From Oegoconia quadripuncta (Eukaryota; Arthropoda; Insecta; Lepidoptera; Autostichidae), in NCBI GenBank assembly GCA_949316235.1, contig OX438757.1, positions 17,113,505 to 17,177,504 of the forward strand: a DNA stretch of 64,000 bases. The letters run 5' to 3'. Within the stretch, counting starts at the first letter, position 1, and each line of letters begins with the position of its first letter. The position numbers and the translations under genes were made by a program. The notes beneath the pieces were generated by a model. It saw nothing but the letters and a program-made list of their open reading frames with translations, searched no databases and was not told where the DNA came from. Positions 38,401 through 51,400 of this stretch are shown piece after piece.

Positions 38401-41400
38401 AAAGCTGTTGATTTTAACATATTCTTTATTGTATTTCAGTTGAAAAGCAACGTTAAATTGAAGGAAGCCGTACGGTCCAGCCACGAGATCCTCCAATCAC
38501 TCGGCATTGATGACAAGGCCAAAAATCTGCCCAATGAACTCTCTGGTGGTATGAAACTTACTACATAATTTTATACCGGATGAGTTTTTTTACCGTAAGG
38601 AAAAAAATGGGCATATTAGGTATAGTTCTCGAGGCGTAAGCTCAGCTTTGCATTTGTGTGAGTGACGTCAAGCTGCTAGCGGTACAAGAGGTGAAGTGCG
38701 GCATGTGCGCGGCAGGGAAGCGACGCGCAGCGGACACGCCGCGCCTCAGGCCGCGTTTAAACAATGCGCGGGACGCGCTGCGCCACAAGCCGTATCTCTA
38801 TCTGTGTGCACTCACACAAATGCAAAGCTGATCTTACGCCTCGAGAACTGTAAGTGAATAGAAGTTATTGGCTTAGGTAGTTTAATTTTCTTTTTTAAAA
38901 CTATCATCGAGACATTGATATGCGATTGGCGGGATTCCTATTATATGAAATTTGTGGGAAGTCATATTTTCTCGCAATTTTTTTTAATTTATTTTATTTA
39001 ATGATGCAATTATTGACGACCTGTTTGGTGTAATGGTTAGCAACTCTGACCACTATACCAAAAGGTTGCGGGTTCGAATCCCGCTAGGGGCATATGTTTG
39101 TGTGATGAATACGGACATGTGTACCCGAGTCATGGATGTTTTCATTTATAATAAGTATTTATTTACAAAAAAAAATATGTATTTATGTATTATATCAATC
39201 ATCCATCTGGTATCCACAACACAAGCATATGTTGCTTACTGTGGAACTAGATGGCGCTGTGTGTATGTCTAAGGATATTTATTTATTAATTTAAACGCGA
39301 CAGTCAAATGACACAACGCTTTATTCGATGATAGTTTTGAAAAAAATATTAAACTACCCATGCCAATACCTTCTATTTCACTTACCTAATATGCCCCATT
39401 TTTTTCCTTACGCTAAAAAAACTCGTCCGGTATAAAAGAAAACATCCATAACTTGATCATATGTGATCCATCATACAAATGCCCCTAGCGGGATTCGAAC
39501 CCGCGACCTTTTGGTATAGCAGTCAGGGTTTCTAACCACTACATTAAACAGATCGTCTTCTGCTGCAGTAATACTGTTCACTTAGGTTACCATACTCGGG
39601 ACCACCATAGACTTACCTATAAATAAAAGGTCCATTACCGCCACAGAAGTTGGGAATATACATCGAAACGACTTAACGGATTTCCGTAAAATATATGACT
39701 ACAATCATCTCGTAAACATCAAAAGGTATAACTGTTTTAAAATCGTCCCTTCAAACATAAATAAATATAAATATCTATGCACATATACACAGCGCCATCT
39801 AGTTCAACACTAAGCAACTAGGCTTGTATTATAGATACCAGATGGTTGATAAACTACACAAATACATTTTTTTTTGTAAATGAATACATATATAAATGAA
39901 AAACATCCATAACTCGGGAACACATATCTGTATTCATCATACAAACATATCCCCCTAGCGGGATTCGAACCCGCGACATTTTGGTATAGCAGCAGAGTTT
40001 CTAACCACTACACCAAACAGGTCGTCATACTACACAAATACAACACCCTCATTTTCGTTAGAGGTTAATACCCCACCTCTTAACTATAGGCATGCAGCGG
40101 CGGCTGCAGCTGGCCTGCGCTCTCGCCGGCGGCTCCCAAGTTCTGATCCTGGACGAGCCCACATCTGGCCTGGACGTGGAGACACGCCGGGAGCTGTGGG
40201 ACCTGCTGTTGGTATGTGTTATTCTTGAGGATAGAAAGGAATTGGTAGTGCAATTTTTCTTATCAATTGCAGTTTTTCTTTCAGCGGTATTTATTGTGTG
40301 GTAAAGGTCAAATGTAACAATTTTTATTTAAAATTAAGATTTTTCATAGATTGAATATCGCCGAGCGGTTCATGTCCATGTATTCTTATCATATCGATTA
40401 TGATAAATTTTTATAATAGGTTTCATTTAAAAGCGAATTTTGAATATCTACTTGATTATTATAAAAGCGTATACATTGTCTCTTGAATGACTTAGGCCCG
40501 TGTTAATAAACCATTCTCAAGATTGAGAACAGTCTTGTGACCGGTCTCAAGTAAACGTGTTGATTAATAAACCCAACTTGAGACCTGAAAAGCACGTGCA
40601 TACTCAAGCATTACTGACTTCAGAGGTGCGCGTATTAAATAAACGAAACTCAAGACTATCATTCATTCGCCGCTGAGGCGAATACTTGAGAAGTGATCTC
40701 AGCGGAGTAGACCTCAAGATTGGTTTATAAATTAGCACGGAGCTTGTGATAGCGTCAACTGCTTAAGACGCATCTCGGTTGATACAGCCTCAAGATTTCT
40801 ATTGAGATTGATTTATTAATACGGGCCCTAGTGACTGTGTAAGGGGCTGATATAAACAACAAGTTTATTTTTATATCGTGTACCTATTTCACAATTTTTA
40901 CCCGACAGCCCCGAAAAGAAGTTTAATGTTTTTCGAATGTAGGTAGTGTATCTAGGTTTTTATGTTACCTTCTGGAGTTCTATTTTTGAATCGCTCGTGT
41001 GACTCTGTATCGTCGCATACAGTTCTCGAGGCGTAAGATCAGCTTTGCATTTGTGTGAGTTCACACAGATAGAGATACGGCTTGTGGCGCAGCGCGTCCC
41101 GCGCATTGTTTAAACGCGGCCTGAGGCGCGGCGTGTCCGCTGCGCGTCGCTTCCCTGCCGCGCACATGCCGCACTTCACCTCTTGTACCGCTAGCAGCTT
41201 GACGTCACTCACACAAATGCAAAGCTGAGCTTACGCCTCGAGAACTGTACGACTTATGTCATAGTCGACTTCCGAGTCGCATGACGCTAACTTTCTGCAT
41301 TTTTGAATCACTCGTCTTCGGTGTTGCCAATCTAATTTGAAATGTATATTTTTATTCGTTTAACGCAGAACATGAAAAAAACCGGTAAATACCCCAACTA

Positions 41401-44400
41401 AAACTGAACGTGAAATGTTCGAAATTTGTAGGCTGTACAAACATATTTCGTTTGCCTTTAAGAAAAAAAAGTGTAATGTCAATTTGATCACAATTGATCC
41501 ATAAGATTTAAAGTTTTTTGAAAAACACACACACATATTCGACGTTTATTCTACCGCTCGCCTTCTATAACGAGTCTTGACCACTCGTTGCAGTCGAGCG
41601 ATTCAAAAAGACGGAATTTCCGATGTCGAATGAAAATCAGTAGAAATTGAGGGTTCGATTCGCGGCGAACGATTCATAAATAGAGTTCCTGTAGCCCAAA
41701 TGGCTGGACCAAGTTTGGAGTGCAAGGTGTCGTTAGATTCATCTTGTTCCCCAGAGTGGATCGCCAGGATACAGTTTATGGTTAAAAATCCAACATGGCG
41801 CCCGCAACAAGGAAAATATGCTGTCGGATGTTTTGGTTTTTAAATACTTAAATAATCTAAAAGATCGATTTCATTATTACTTGAAAACATTACGTTTTTT
41901 AACTTAATATTAAGATTGCAGAAACTATTGCTCATTCATAAAGCTGCTTCCCCTGAGAAGAACAAGGAAGAAACTCTGGGGTTGCTCTTTTTAAGTAGGT
42001 TTCGACAATACAAGGAAAATCATATATAACTTTGTATAATTAGACTGAATATCGCCGAGCGGTCTATATCTGCTGCCTTATCATCCAGTTAGTCAAAAAT
42101 TTTGATAATACCCTTTCGTAAATGCTGTTTTATTATGGTTTCCTGCTATTGATTCAATTATCAAAAATTTGATTCAGTTTCCTTGGCTGTCCAGTGAACT
42201 TCCATGTTTGTAGTCTGATTGATCACTTACTTGAGCACGTTAAGTACTTCATGGGGTACCACATTTAACATAAAAATTTGCTTCGTGACCACAATGTATC
42301 GGGTCCCTTGGCTGAATGTTGTTCTGAATGGCTGGATGTTGGGTTCTGCCTGAAAAACAGCGTCGTGGTTTCACTGCGGCACATGCTGAGGTTGTAACCC
42401 TTTTTCACTCTTATACGCACAGCTTATTTTTTATTATTAGAAGCCCATACTATGTCACTGCTGGGTAACGGCCTCCCTCTTCTCTCTCCACTGCTCTCTG
42501 TCCTGGGCTTGCTCTGACCAGTTGTTGAGGAACTTATCCAGCTCGTCCCGCCATCTCCTTTGGTCTGCCGCGACGCATTCTAACGGTCCCACAAGTCATC
42601 GGGCATGCGACGAACATGGCCCGCTCAGGCCCACTTCAGCTTGGCGGCCGTTGTGGCTACGTCAGCAACTAAGTAAATATATCATGTTTTTTTTTTTTTT
42701 ATATGAGAGGGCGGCAAACGAGCATGCGGGTCACCTGATGGAAAGCAATCACCGCCGCCCGCAACACCAAAAGGGTCACAGATGCGTTGCCGGCCTTTGA
42801 GGAAGGTGTCCACCCCAGAATAAGTAGGGCAGCCTGAGCGATGAGGGATTCTCCAGCAGTGCTGGTACCCTCCTGGGGTACTAACTCTTTAAATACCGCT
42901 ACCATTCTGGAGAGAGACTGGAAGGTGGGCCTCCGGCGCCCTCGCTCACCGGACGAAGCGCAGTGGCAAAATGCCACTACTCAGACGTCTTCTGCGAGAG
43001 GGTGGTGCTTCCCCGGTCGAGCCGGCCCATTCATGCTGCAAGCTAATAGCTTACAGCGTGGCTCTACCACTACAATCATGTAGTATTTCTGCCCATAGGT
43101 GGAAATAAATCCTTCTTCTTCATTGGGATGTGTTGTTCCAGGCCCTCCGCGGCAGTCGCACGGTGCTGCTGACCACCCACTTCATGGAGGAGGCGGACGC
43201 TCTCGGCGACCGGGTCGCGGCTCTCCACAACGGAGTGCTCCGCTGTCACGCTACACCCATGTTCCTCAAGAAGAACATCGGTCAGTCAGTGAACAATAGA
43301 TTTATAAGTGATATAGTTACCTCTATATTTGTGTAGGGAGATAAATGATTAGCTGTAGGCTAGATAATAGAAATCACTTGTCATGCATGAGTGTCCAATT
43401 ATGACATTGGTACGGTTTCCGTTTTATATAAATAATTAAATACATATATTAAAATAATAAAATAATACTACAGCCTAGACAGGAGGCAACCGTTTACATA
43501 ACAACTGTCAACTTTTCGAATGAATCGATAGTGTTTGTCATTATACCGGATGAGTATTTTTACCGTAAGGGAAAAATAGTGCATATTACGCAAGTGAAAT
43601 AGAAGTTATTGGCATAGGTAGTTTAATTATTTATTTATTTTTCAAAAACGCTCGCCTTGTTTAATATGCGACTGGCGGGATTCATGTGGTTCCTATCATG
43701 CGAAATTTATTTGGAACACATATTTTCTCCAAGTTTTCTTTATTTATTTAATCTAATGATGTAATTAAATTACGTGGAATAGGCTACAAACGCGACCGTT
43801 AAATGACACAATTAATGTTTTATACGATGATGGTTTTGAAAAAAAAAATACCTTCTATTTCACTTACCTAATATGCCCTATTTTTTTCCTTACGGTAAAA
43901 GAAACTCATCTGGTATATAAACATTTGCCAGTTGTCAGCAAGATCTTGGATATTTTTTTTGATCTGTCAATGTTTTTTTATGCTCAACGGATTAGCACCT
44001 GTCCTCAATCACACCTGATGTTAAGTAAAGACGAAGCCGAAGGTGGAAGCGTACTGACCCGGACGCCCCATCTTATTTGGTCGACTGGCTATGTTATCTT
44101 TGACAACCGGAACACAACAATGCTATTCGCATTGCTGTTTGGCGGCAGACTTACATAAGATGGTGGTAGCTAGCCATGCGGACATTTAAAAGTTGGTAGG
44201 CCACCAACCAAACCGAGTACTAAACACGTGCCCGGGATAAGAAACAATAAGGATTCGTAAATACTATGTTGTGTTTATTTCTTACGTTTTTAATAATATG
44301 TAAAAGTTTTAAGATTATTCTGGAATAAATTATATCTCGTCTTATTATCGCCAGGCACCGGCTACCGCCTCACCCTATCAACAATCGGCACGCCCAACGT

Positions 44401-47400
44401 GCCGGCGATAACGGCGGCGGTGACGTCACAGATGCCCACCGCCACCCACCACAGCTCGGGCCCCAACGAGGTGACGTACTTCCTGCCGGTGGAGGGCGCC
44501 AAGTTCCCGCCGCTGTTTGCCCATATCGAGAGCAGGCGCGAGGAGCTGGGCATAGAGGCGATGGGCGTCGGCATGCCCACTCTGGAGGAGGTGTTCCTTA
44601 AGTGAGTTAAATTATAAATATATATTCTTGGACATATACACAGCGCCATCTAGTTCCACACTGAGGTTCGTATTTCAGAATATTGCGCGCGATGTAGATC
44701 AGCGCATGTGCATAGTTAGACGGAGATGCCGCTATTAAAGTTTTTTTTTATGCACAACGGGTTTATACTTGACCTCAATCTCACCTGATGTTAAGTGAAT
44801 ATGAGGTCGAAGGTGTAAGCGTACTGACCCGGAAACCCCAACATATTTGGGGAACGGGCTATCTTTATCTTTGACAACCGGAACACAACAATGCTATTAA
44901 CATAGAATGGAGAGCAGAGTATCCTATCACAAGTTTTAAGAAGCTTAACAGGATACTCTCACAATTGTGTACAAGATTGTTATGCTTGAATGAAAATAAA
45001 TATTTTGAATTTTAATTTTTGAACATTGCTGCTTGGCGGCAGATTTAGATAAGATGGTGGAAGCTAGCCAGGCGGACACATAAAATGCCCTACCACCAAC
45101 CAAACCGAGTAGTTAAACATGTACCCCGCTGGGGATCGAACCCGCGACCTCCGAATCATAAACCCAATGTTGTTTGAGTGATGGAGGCGGTTAAATCAAA
45201 TCAAATATTTTATTTCGGATAATTCCATATTAGGTTAGTAAGTCTTAGTTTATGTTAGTATAAAGTTGGTCATACAACAATAATAATAATAAATATAAAT
45301 GTCAAAAATCAAATGTCAACTAGAAGTTACTACCTACTAAAAGCGCTGTCCAGTGACTAGCAATAGGACACTCCTGTTTCCCTCCCACCACCCTCAGGAT
45401 ATTGTTGGTGCTGCCGCACACTCTACTCATCAACGAGACCACTTTCTTACGCATAATCGCGTGGAATCCGTAAAGCTTACATAAAGGTTACATAAAGCTG
45501 TCCCTTTTTAACTGTTCTCAAGCGGAGATCTCTGCTTGAGTAACTCTCTGTAATACGGGCCTATGTAACTAAGTTTGTATTACGGATACCAGATGATTGA
45601 TATGCTACACAAGTATATTTTTTTGTAATTAAGTACATAAATAAATGAAAACATCCATAACGCTCATTTTATAGTCAGTGTTTTACTTTGCAGGCCATCC
45701 GTCTGTGGAACTCTCTACCTGAATCCATCAGACGTGCTCAGTCTTTGAATGTTTTCAAGACAGGAGTTAAAGAGCTTTTTTTAATCCTTTAATCTACTCT
45801 TTCTCCTTATTATTGTTCTTATTATTATTTTTTTTTCTTCTCACTGGTCATCATTAATTAGTAATTTTGCTTTACAAATTCTTTCATTATTTTATTATAT
45901 ATTTATAAGGTACTTATGTGTGTATTATTTTGTTATGTATGTGGTATCCATCTATATGTATATTATAGCTATTTATGTATATAATATATATGTATAAATG
46001 TATGGTTTTAGTTTTTGTTTATTAAATAAGTAATTGATTATGTAGGTATTTCATATCTGCATCCGTATTTTGCACAACCTGCCTGTTCTATAGAGTTATA
46101 CTCCTACACCCAAAGGTTGCCTGGAAGAGATCGCTTTTAATGATAAGGCCGCCTAATTGTACTCTTATCAGTATTGTGTTTTGTAAAATGTATGTCCTCC
46201 TTTTGTACAATAAAGTGTATTTGTATTGTATTGTATAACTCAGGTACACATATCCGTATTCATCATACAAACATATGCCCCTAGCGGGATTCGAACACGC
46301 GACCTTTTAGTATAGCTATCAGGGCATATAACCACTATTTTATTTTATTTTATTTTATTGATAATACAGAATCAACAGCATGATTATAAAAAATATTACA
46401 CAAAATTTACAAGCCAAAGTCATGCCAATTACAGATTTTCATTTTTCATTACAATTCTCTTAAAAAAAATAATTGGGTGGAAAGTCAGTATTAAATAATA
46501 ATCATTATACAATCAAAACCAAACAGTTCGTCAAATAATCATAAAAATATCCTTCACCCAACGTCTTAAGGCTTAAAATCTTGTTTGTTACAGCTCTCTT
46601 TTTATATCGAGGTTTAATCATACATCATAACTTTAGTGTGGGACGTGTCTTTTTATATTTTTTTCTTTTGTCAGGCTTTGCAGCAACGTGGAACCTTCAT
46701 TCAAGGACGAGTTGGACGGTGCGCATACGTATAGTAAGTCTTCTTTAAATTATTTTGTACAGTAATATAATGAAATTGGAGAGCCCTTCGTACGATGTAA
46801 TTTAATCGCTCTGAGGCTGGGAATATACCTCAGATTTATTCATCAGATAGTCGGATCGGACGTTCTAGTCGCAAACAGCGCGGAGTTGTTAACGATTTTA
46901 TTGCACGGAGTTGTTGACACGTACAAATATTTTTTTGCAATAAATAAATGCAATAACTAACAGTAATTCATCGTCCATTTTTTCTTTCTGCTCCGCATGC
47001 AAGCACTCGGGATAAGAGGTCAAGAACGACTGAGTTCAGAAAAAAGTCCGACCTAACAATCGGACGTGTACCGAGTGAATACGATCACATGAACTAAAAT
47101 TTTCTAAATTATGGATCACGTTATATTATGCTTGTGATGTGAGCATCCGTTTTCTGTTTTATGGTTTTGAATTTATTTAAAGGGACATTTTGATTAAATC
47201 GTCTAGTCCCAAACTAAGCAAAGCTTGTGATATGTATACTAGATCACGGATAAAGATACATAAATATTTATGGAGGCATCCATATCTAGGAATAAATGTT
47301 CGTATTCATCACACAAACACCCCTACGTAGAACCCGCAACCGTTGGTTTCGCAGACAGGGTCACTATATTCTACACCAATCGGTCGTCATACCAATGTCT

Positions 47401-48388
47401 ACTGGAACCTTATACTGGTATTAATAGTAGATACACCAATGTGTCGTCATGCCAATGTCTGCTGGAACCTTATACTGTTGTTAGTAGTAGATACACCAAT
47501 GTGTCGTCATGCCAATGTCTACTGGAACCTTATACTGGTGTTAGTAGTAGATACACCAATGTGTCGTCATGCCAATGTCTGCTGGAACCTTATACGGGTG
47601 TTAGTAGTAGATGCACCAATGTGTCATCATACCAATGTCTACTGGAACCATATACTGGTGCTAGTAGTAGATACACCAATGTGTCATCATACCAATGTCT
47701 TCTGGAACCTTATACTGGTGTTAGTAGTAGATACACCAATGTGTCGTCATACCAATGTCTGCTGGAACCTTATACTGGTGTTAGTAGTAGATACACCAAT
47801 GTATCATCATACCAATGTCTACTGGAACCTTATACTGGTGTTAGTAATAGATACACCAATGTGTCATCATACCAATGTCTGCTGGAACCTTATACTGGTG
47901 TAAGTAGTAGATACACCAATGTGTCGTCATGTCAATGTCTACTGGAAATTTATACTGACGCCGTAGCATGACATCGTTTGTCGTGCGCGACGTAGAGTCA
48001 GAGTGGGATAGTTGTATATTTAGTCCAAGCGAATGAGCAGGACAAATATTATCTCGTGCAATGTAAATAAATATAAATAAATAAATATCTTTGCACATAC
48101 ACCCAGCGCCATCTAGTTCCACACTAAGCAACTAGGCTTGTACTATAGATACCGGTGGTTGAAAAACTACACAAATACTTTTTTTTTTGTAAATAAATAC
48201 ACATATAAATGAAAAACATCCCTAACTCGGGAACACATGTCTGTATTCATCATACAAACATATGCCCCTAGCGGGATTCGAACCCGCGACCTTTTGGTAT
48301 AGCAGCAGAATTTCTAACCACTACACCAAACAGGTCGTCAATGTAGTTGTTGCATAATAACCTGTAAAGATAGTTGTAAGTTTGGAAA

Positions 48389-48420
<32 letters not shown>

Positions 48421-51400
48421 GCCCTCGGGATCTCATCCGCTGACTTACATTTTTGTTTTACCATCCAGCGGCCACTAAACCAATGGTGACCGGCTTCCCT
48501 CTCTACCGGCGTCAGTTCGTCCAGCTGGTGAAGCGGCACGTGCTATTTATAATGGGGTCCAAGTTTAGCTACCTCCTCTTGGTGAGTATTCAACAAATTC
48601 CATAATTTTTTTTTGTTCAAATGGGCGATTTTCTGATCGCGTAGTAAAGTAGTTCAAAGTGGATGGACAGATGGAGCCTCTTATTTCTTACATTTTAATT
48701 TAATTTCTACATTGTCCAAAGCCACGCCCAAGTAATTTACCCAATGAGGGCGCAACTGAACGAAATAAATCCTCTTAACGCATAACCATTCTCCTTTCAG
48801 CAATTAGCAATACCGCTGACTATACTCATTCTCATGACTTACTCGGTGGGTAAGAAATCACACGAAATGTCATCATCGACGAACAGATCAAGCAGCGTGT
48901 CTATGGATCTCGACATATACGAACCTATGCCGGAGCGACGCGTGCTATACAACCTCAACGATGTCACACCGCTCAGGGCGATAGGCGATACGTATCCGAA
49001 CGTCGATTTTGAAGGGGCAACGGACGTGGCCAAGAGTAAGTTTTATTGTTTCCATCCGCGAAAGCGGTAAATAGCAATGTACCCACAATATTAAGGACGC
49101 CACGGTTCGCCTGTTACGCATGCTTGATTCGCCTGTTATATTGGGTCTTTACCTATGAAATTGGAGTTTTTTTTCTTCGTTGATCACAATGTACCAATTC
49201 TTGCGATTTTCAAAGCTATATCCAAATTTGTTTTTTATTTGGAAAATCTAATATTATTTGAAGGTTTCACATGAAATATTTTTAAATTTCTGGGCTAAAT
49301 CACTTAATAAAAAAAATTTGAACAGAGCTCTTTTCATGTGCTTCCCATAATCATTTCTTAGATTCGCTGAAACTTTTATAAAGCGGTTACTTTTAAAAAT
49401 TAAAACCGAGATCGGAGTAAGTAAATAAATTTTCTTTAAAAACTACATTTTACCGCCTCGGTGGCTCAATGTAAACAACATGGAGTTTACGATTCGGAGG
49501 TCGCGGGTTCGATCCCCAGCGGGGTACATGTTTAAGTACTCGGTTTGGTTGGTGGTAGGGCATTTTAAATGTCTTCCTGGCTAGCTACCACCGTCTTATC
49601 TAAATCTGCCGCCAAGCAGCAATATTAATAGCATTGTTGTGTTCCAGTTGTCAGAGTCTGTCATCATTCTGTCATTCATCATTGTCATCTTCACTTAACT
49701 TCAGGTGTGATTGAGGTCAATTAACAATCCGTTGTGCATAAAAAAAAACTTAGAAGCTTCATTTTTTTACAACCCCAAGGGACCGACCTAACAATTTGAT
49801 ATTCATTTCAACTAATGACGTTTTTAACCCTACGCGTTCCTGAGATAAAGGATCTTGACAGGCATTCCCGCCTCCACACTCCCACCACTGTAACTCCTAT
49901 AAGCCAGGATCAACAGTGGTACTCGACACGGCGCATACTGAAGGTACTGAAGGTGCCCTACATGACTATTGCTACCTTTGACCCCAGACTAATTAAAGAA
50001 AGAAATAGGGTATGCAAGTAGTAAAAGAGGTTTCCCGCTCGGCACATGGGAGTGTAGCCAATGAATAACATAATGGCGCTAGGGCCAACCCTTTTTTTTT
50101 AAAAAACCGTTCACAAAACTGGATTCAAAATATTTTCAGTCTCACACAACATTACAACATAATTAACTGAATATATCCTACTGGATGTGAACACAGCATG
50201 CACACAGGTAAACAGTTTCAATATTTACGAATAAAATAGACTATTAACTAACTAAATCACAAAGACAATACAAAAAAGACCTATTTATAATTGTACAAAA
50301 AGAGAAGATGATATACAACCATAGATAACTTTCTTAGTGGAGGCGATTGTTTCTGAAGATCCCTATGGAGCAGGAGGTCGAGTGACAGGCAGACAGACGG
50401 ACAAGGATGTGGTCATATAAGGTTTCCTTTTTTGTTTTAAAGTACCGGAGCCCTAAATGTAAAATGTTTGTTTCAGCCGCCAGACGAGCTAGTTCGTTTA
50501 ATAATATGGAGTACAACAAATATATTGCTGGAGTTGAATTAAATGACACGGATATTAAGGTGATATATTTGATAATTTAATAAGTGCAAGCTTTGCTTAG
50601 TTTGGGACTAAATGATTGGTGTAAGTGTCCGAAATATTTATTTATTATTTAAGTAAACGCTTTCGTAATTCCAGGTCCTCTTCACAACTATAGTACGTCA
50701 CGCGGCACCAGTGGCGGTCAACCTCCTATCCAACATTCTCGCCGCCGGTTACCTCCCCAACGCTGACGGTCATACTATATCCACATACAACAAACCTCTG
50801 CTCTTCAGTAGCAGGAGATCATCGTCAGGATCGGACTTACCTCTCCAAGCGCCCACCTACCGCCAACCCAAGACGATCGAGGACATATCCTTGTGGGTCG
50901 CCGTCGTTATGTCGTGTAAGTAATCATTCCGCTAGCTGCATATGTTTGTATGATGTATACCCGAGTTACATGGAATTCTGAAATTTTATGGTGTGACCAG
51001 GCTAATATATTGATACCTTTATTATCGAAAAAAATACAGATTGGATATGAATTCATGAAAACAACTAAATAACGACGCAATACATAAATTATTATTGTAA
51101 TGTTTTTATTTTATATTAGCTACTTTATACTTTATTATTTTCGGAGGTCGCGGGTTCAATCCCCAGCGGGGTACACGTTTAGTACTCGGTTTTGTTGGTG
51201 GTAGGGCATATTAAATGTTCGCCTGGCTAGCTACCACCATCTTATCTAAATCTGCCGCCAAGCAGCAATGTTAATAGCATTGTTGTGTCCGGTTGTCAGA
51301 GATAAGATAGCCAGTCTCCCAAACAAGATGGGGTTTCCGGGTCAGTACGCTACCATCTTCGACCTCATCTTCACTTAACATCAGGTGTGATTGAGGTCAA

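Larger units (their letters stand above)
38574..39432. mobile_element. MITE family E carrying two nested insertions
   Basis: TACCGGATGAGTTTTTTTAC at 38574 and its complement ending 39432, flanked by TA. A GC-rich MITE (38623-38850) and a SINE A (39015-39290) sit inside. About 350 bp of the element itself remain. Confidence 0.9.

Noticed and set aside
39060..39080. Functional tRNA genes at GGTTCGAATCCCGC sites
   Set aside because: The A and B boxes belong to SINE heads: the same text recurs in about ten copies with SINE bodies, and the regions do not fold as complete tRNAs with paired acceptor stems.
42522..43083. Several frames of 80-92 codons on both strands
   Set aside because: They lie in repeat DNA (LINE end and the GGCCGGCAACGC retroelement) found elsewhere in the window.
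47270..47971. 233-codon open frame with a 20-residue repeat ([20 protein letters not shown])
   Set aside because: It is the translation of a 60-bp minisatellite; two other frames through the array are also open, it starts in a SINE and lies in an intron.
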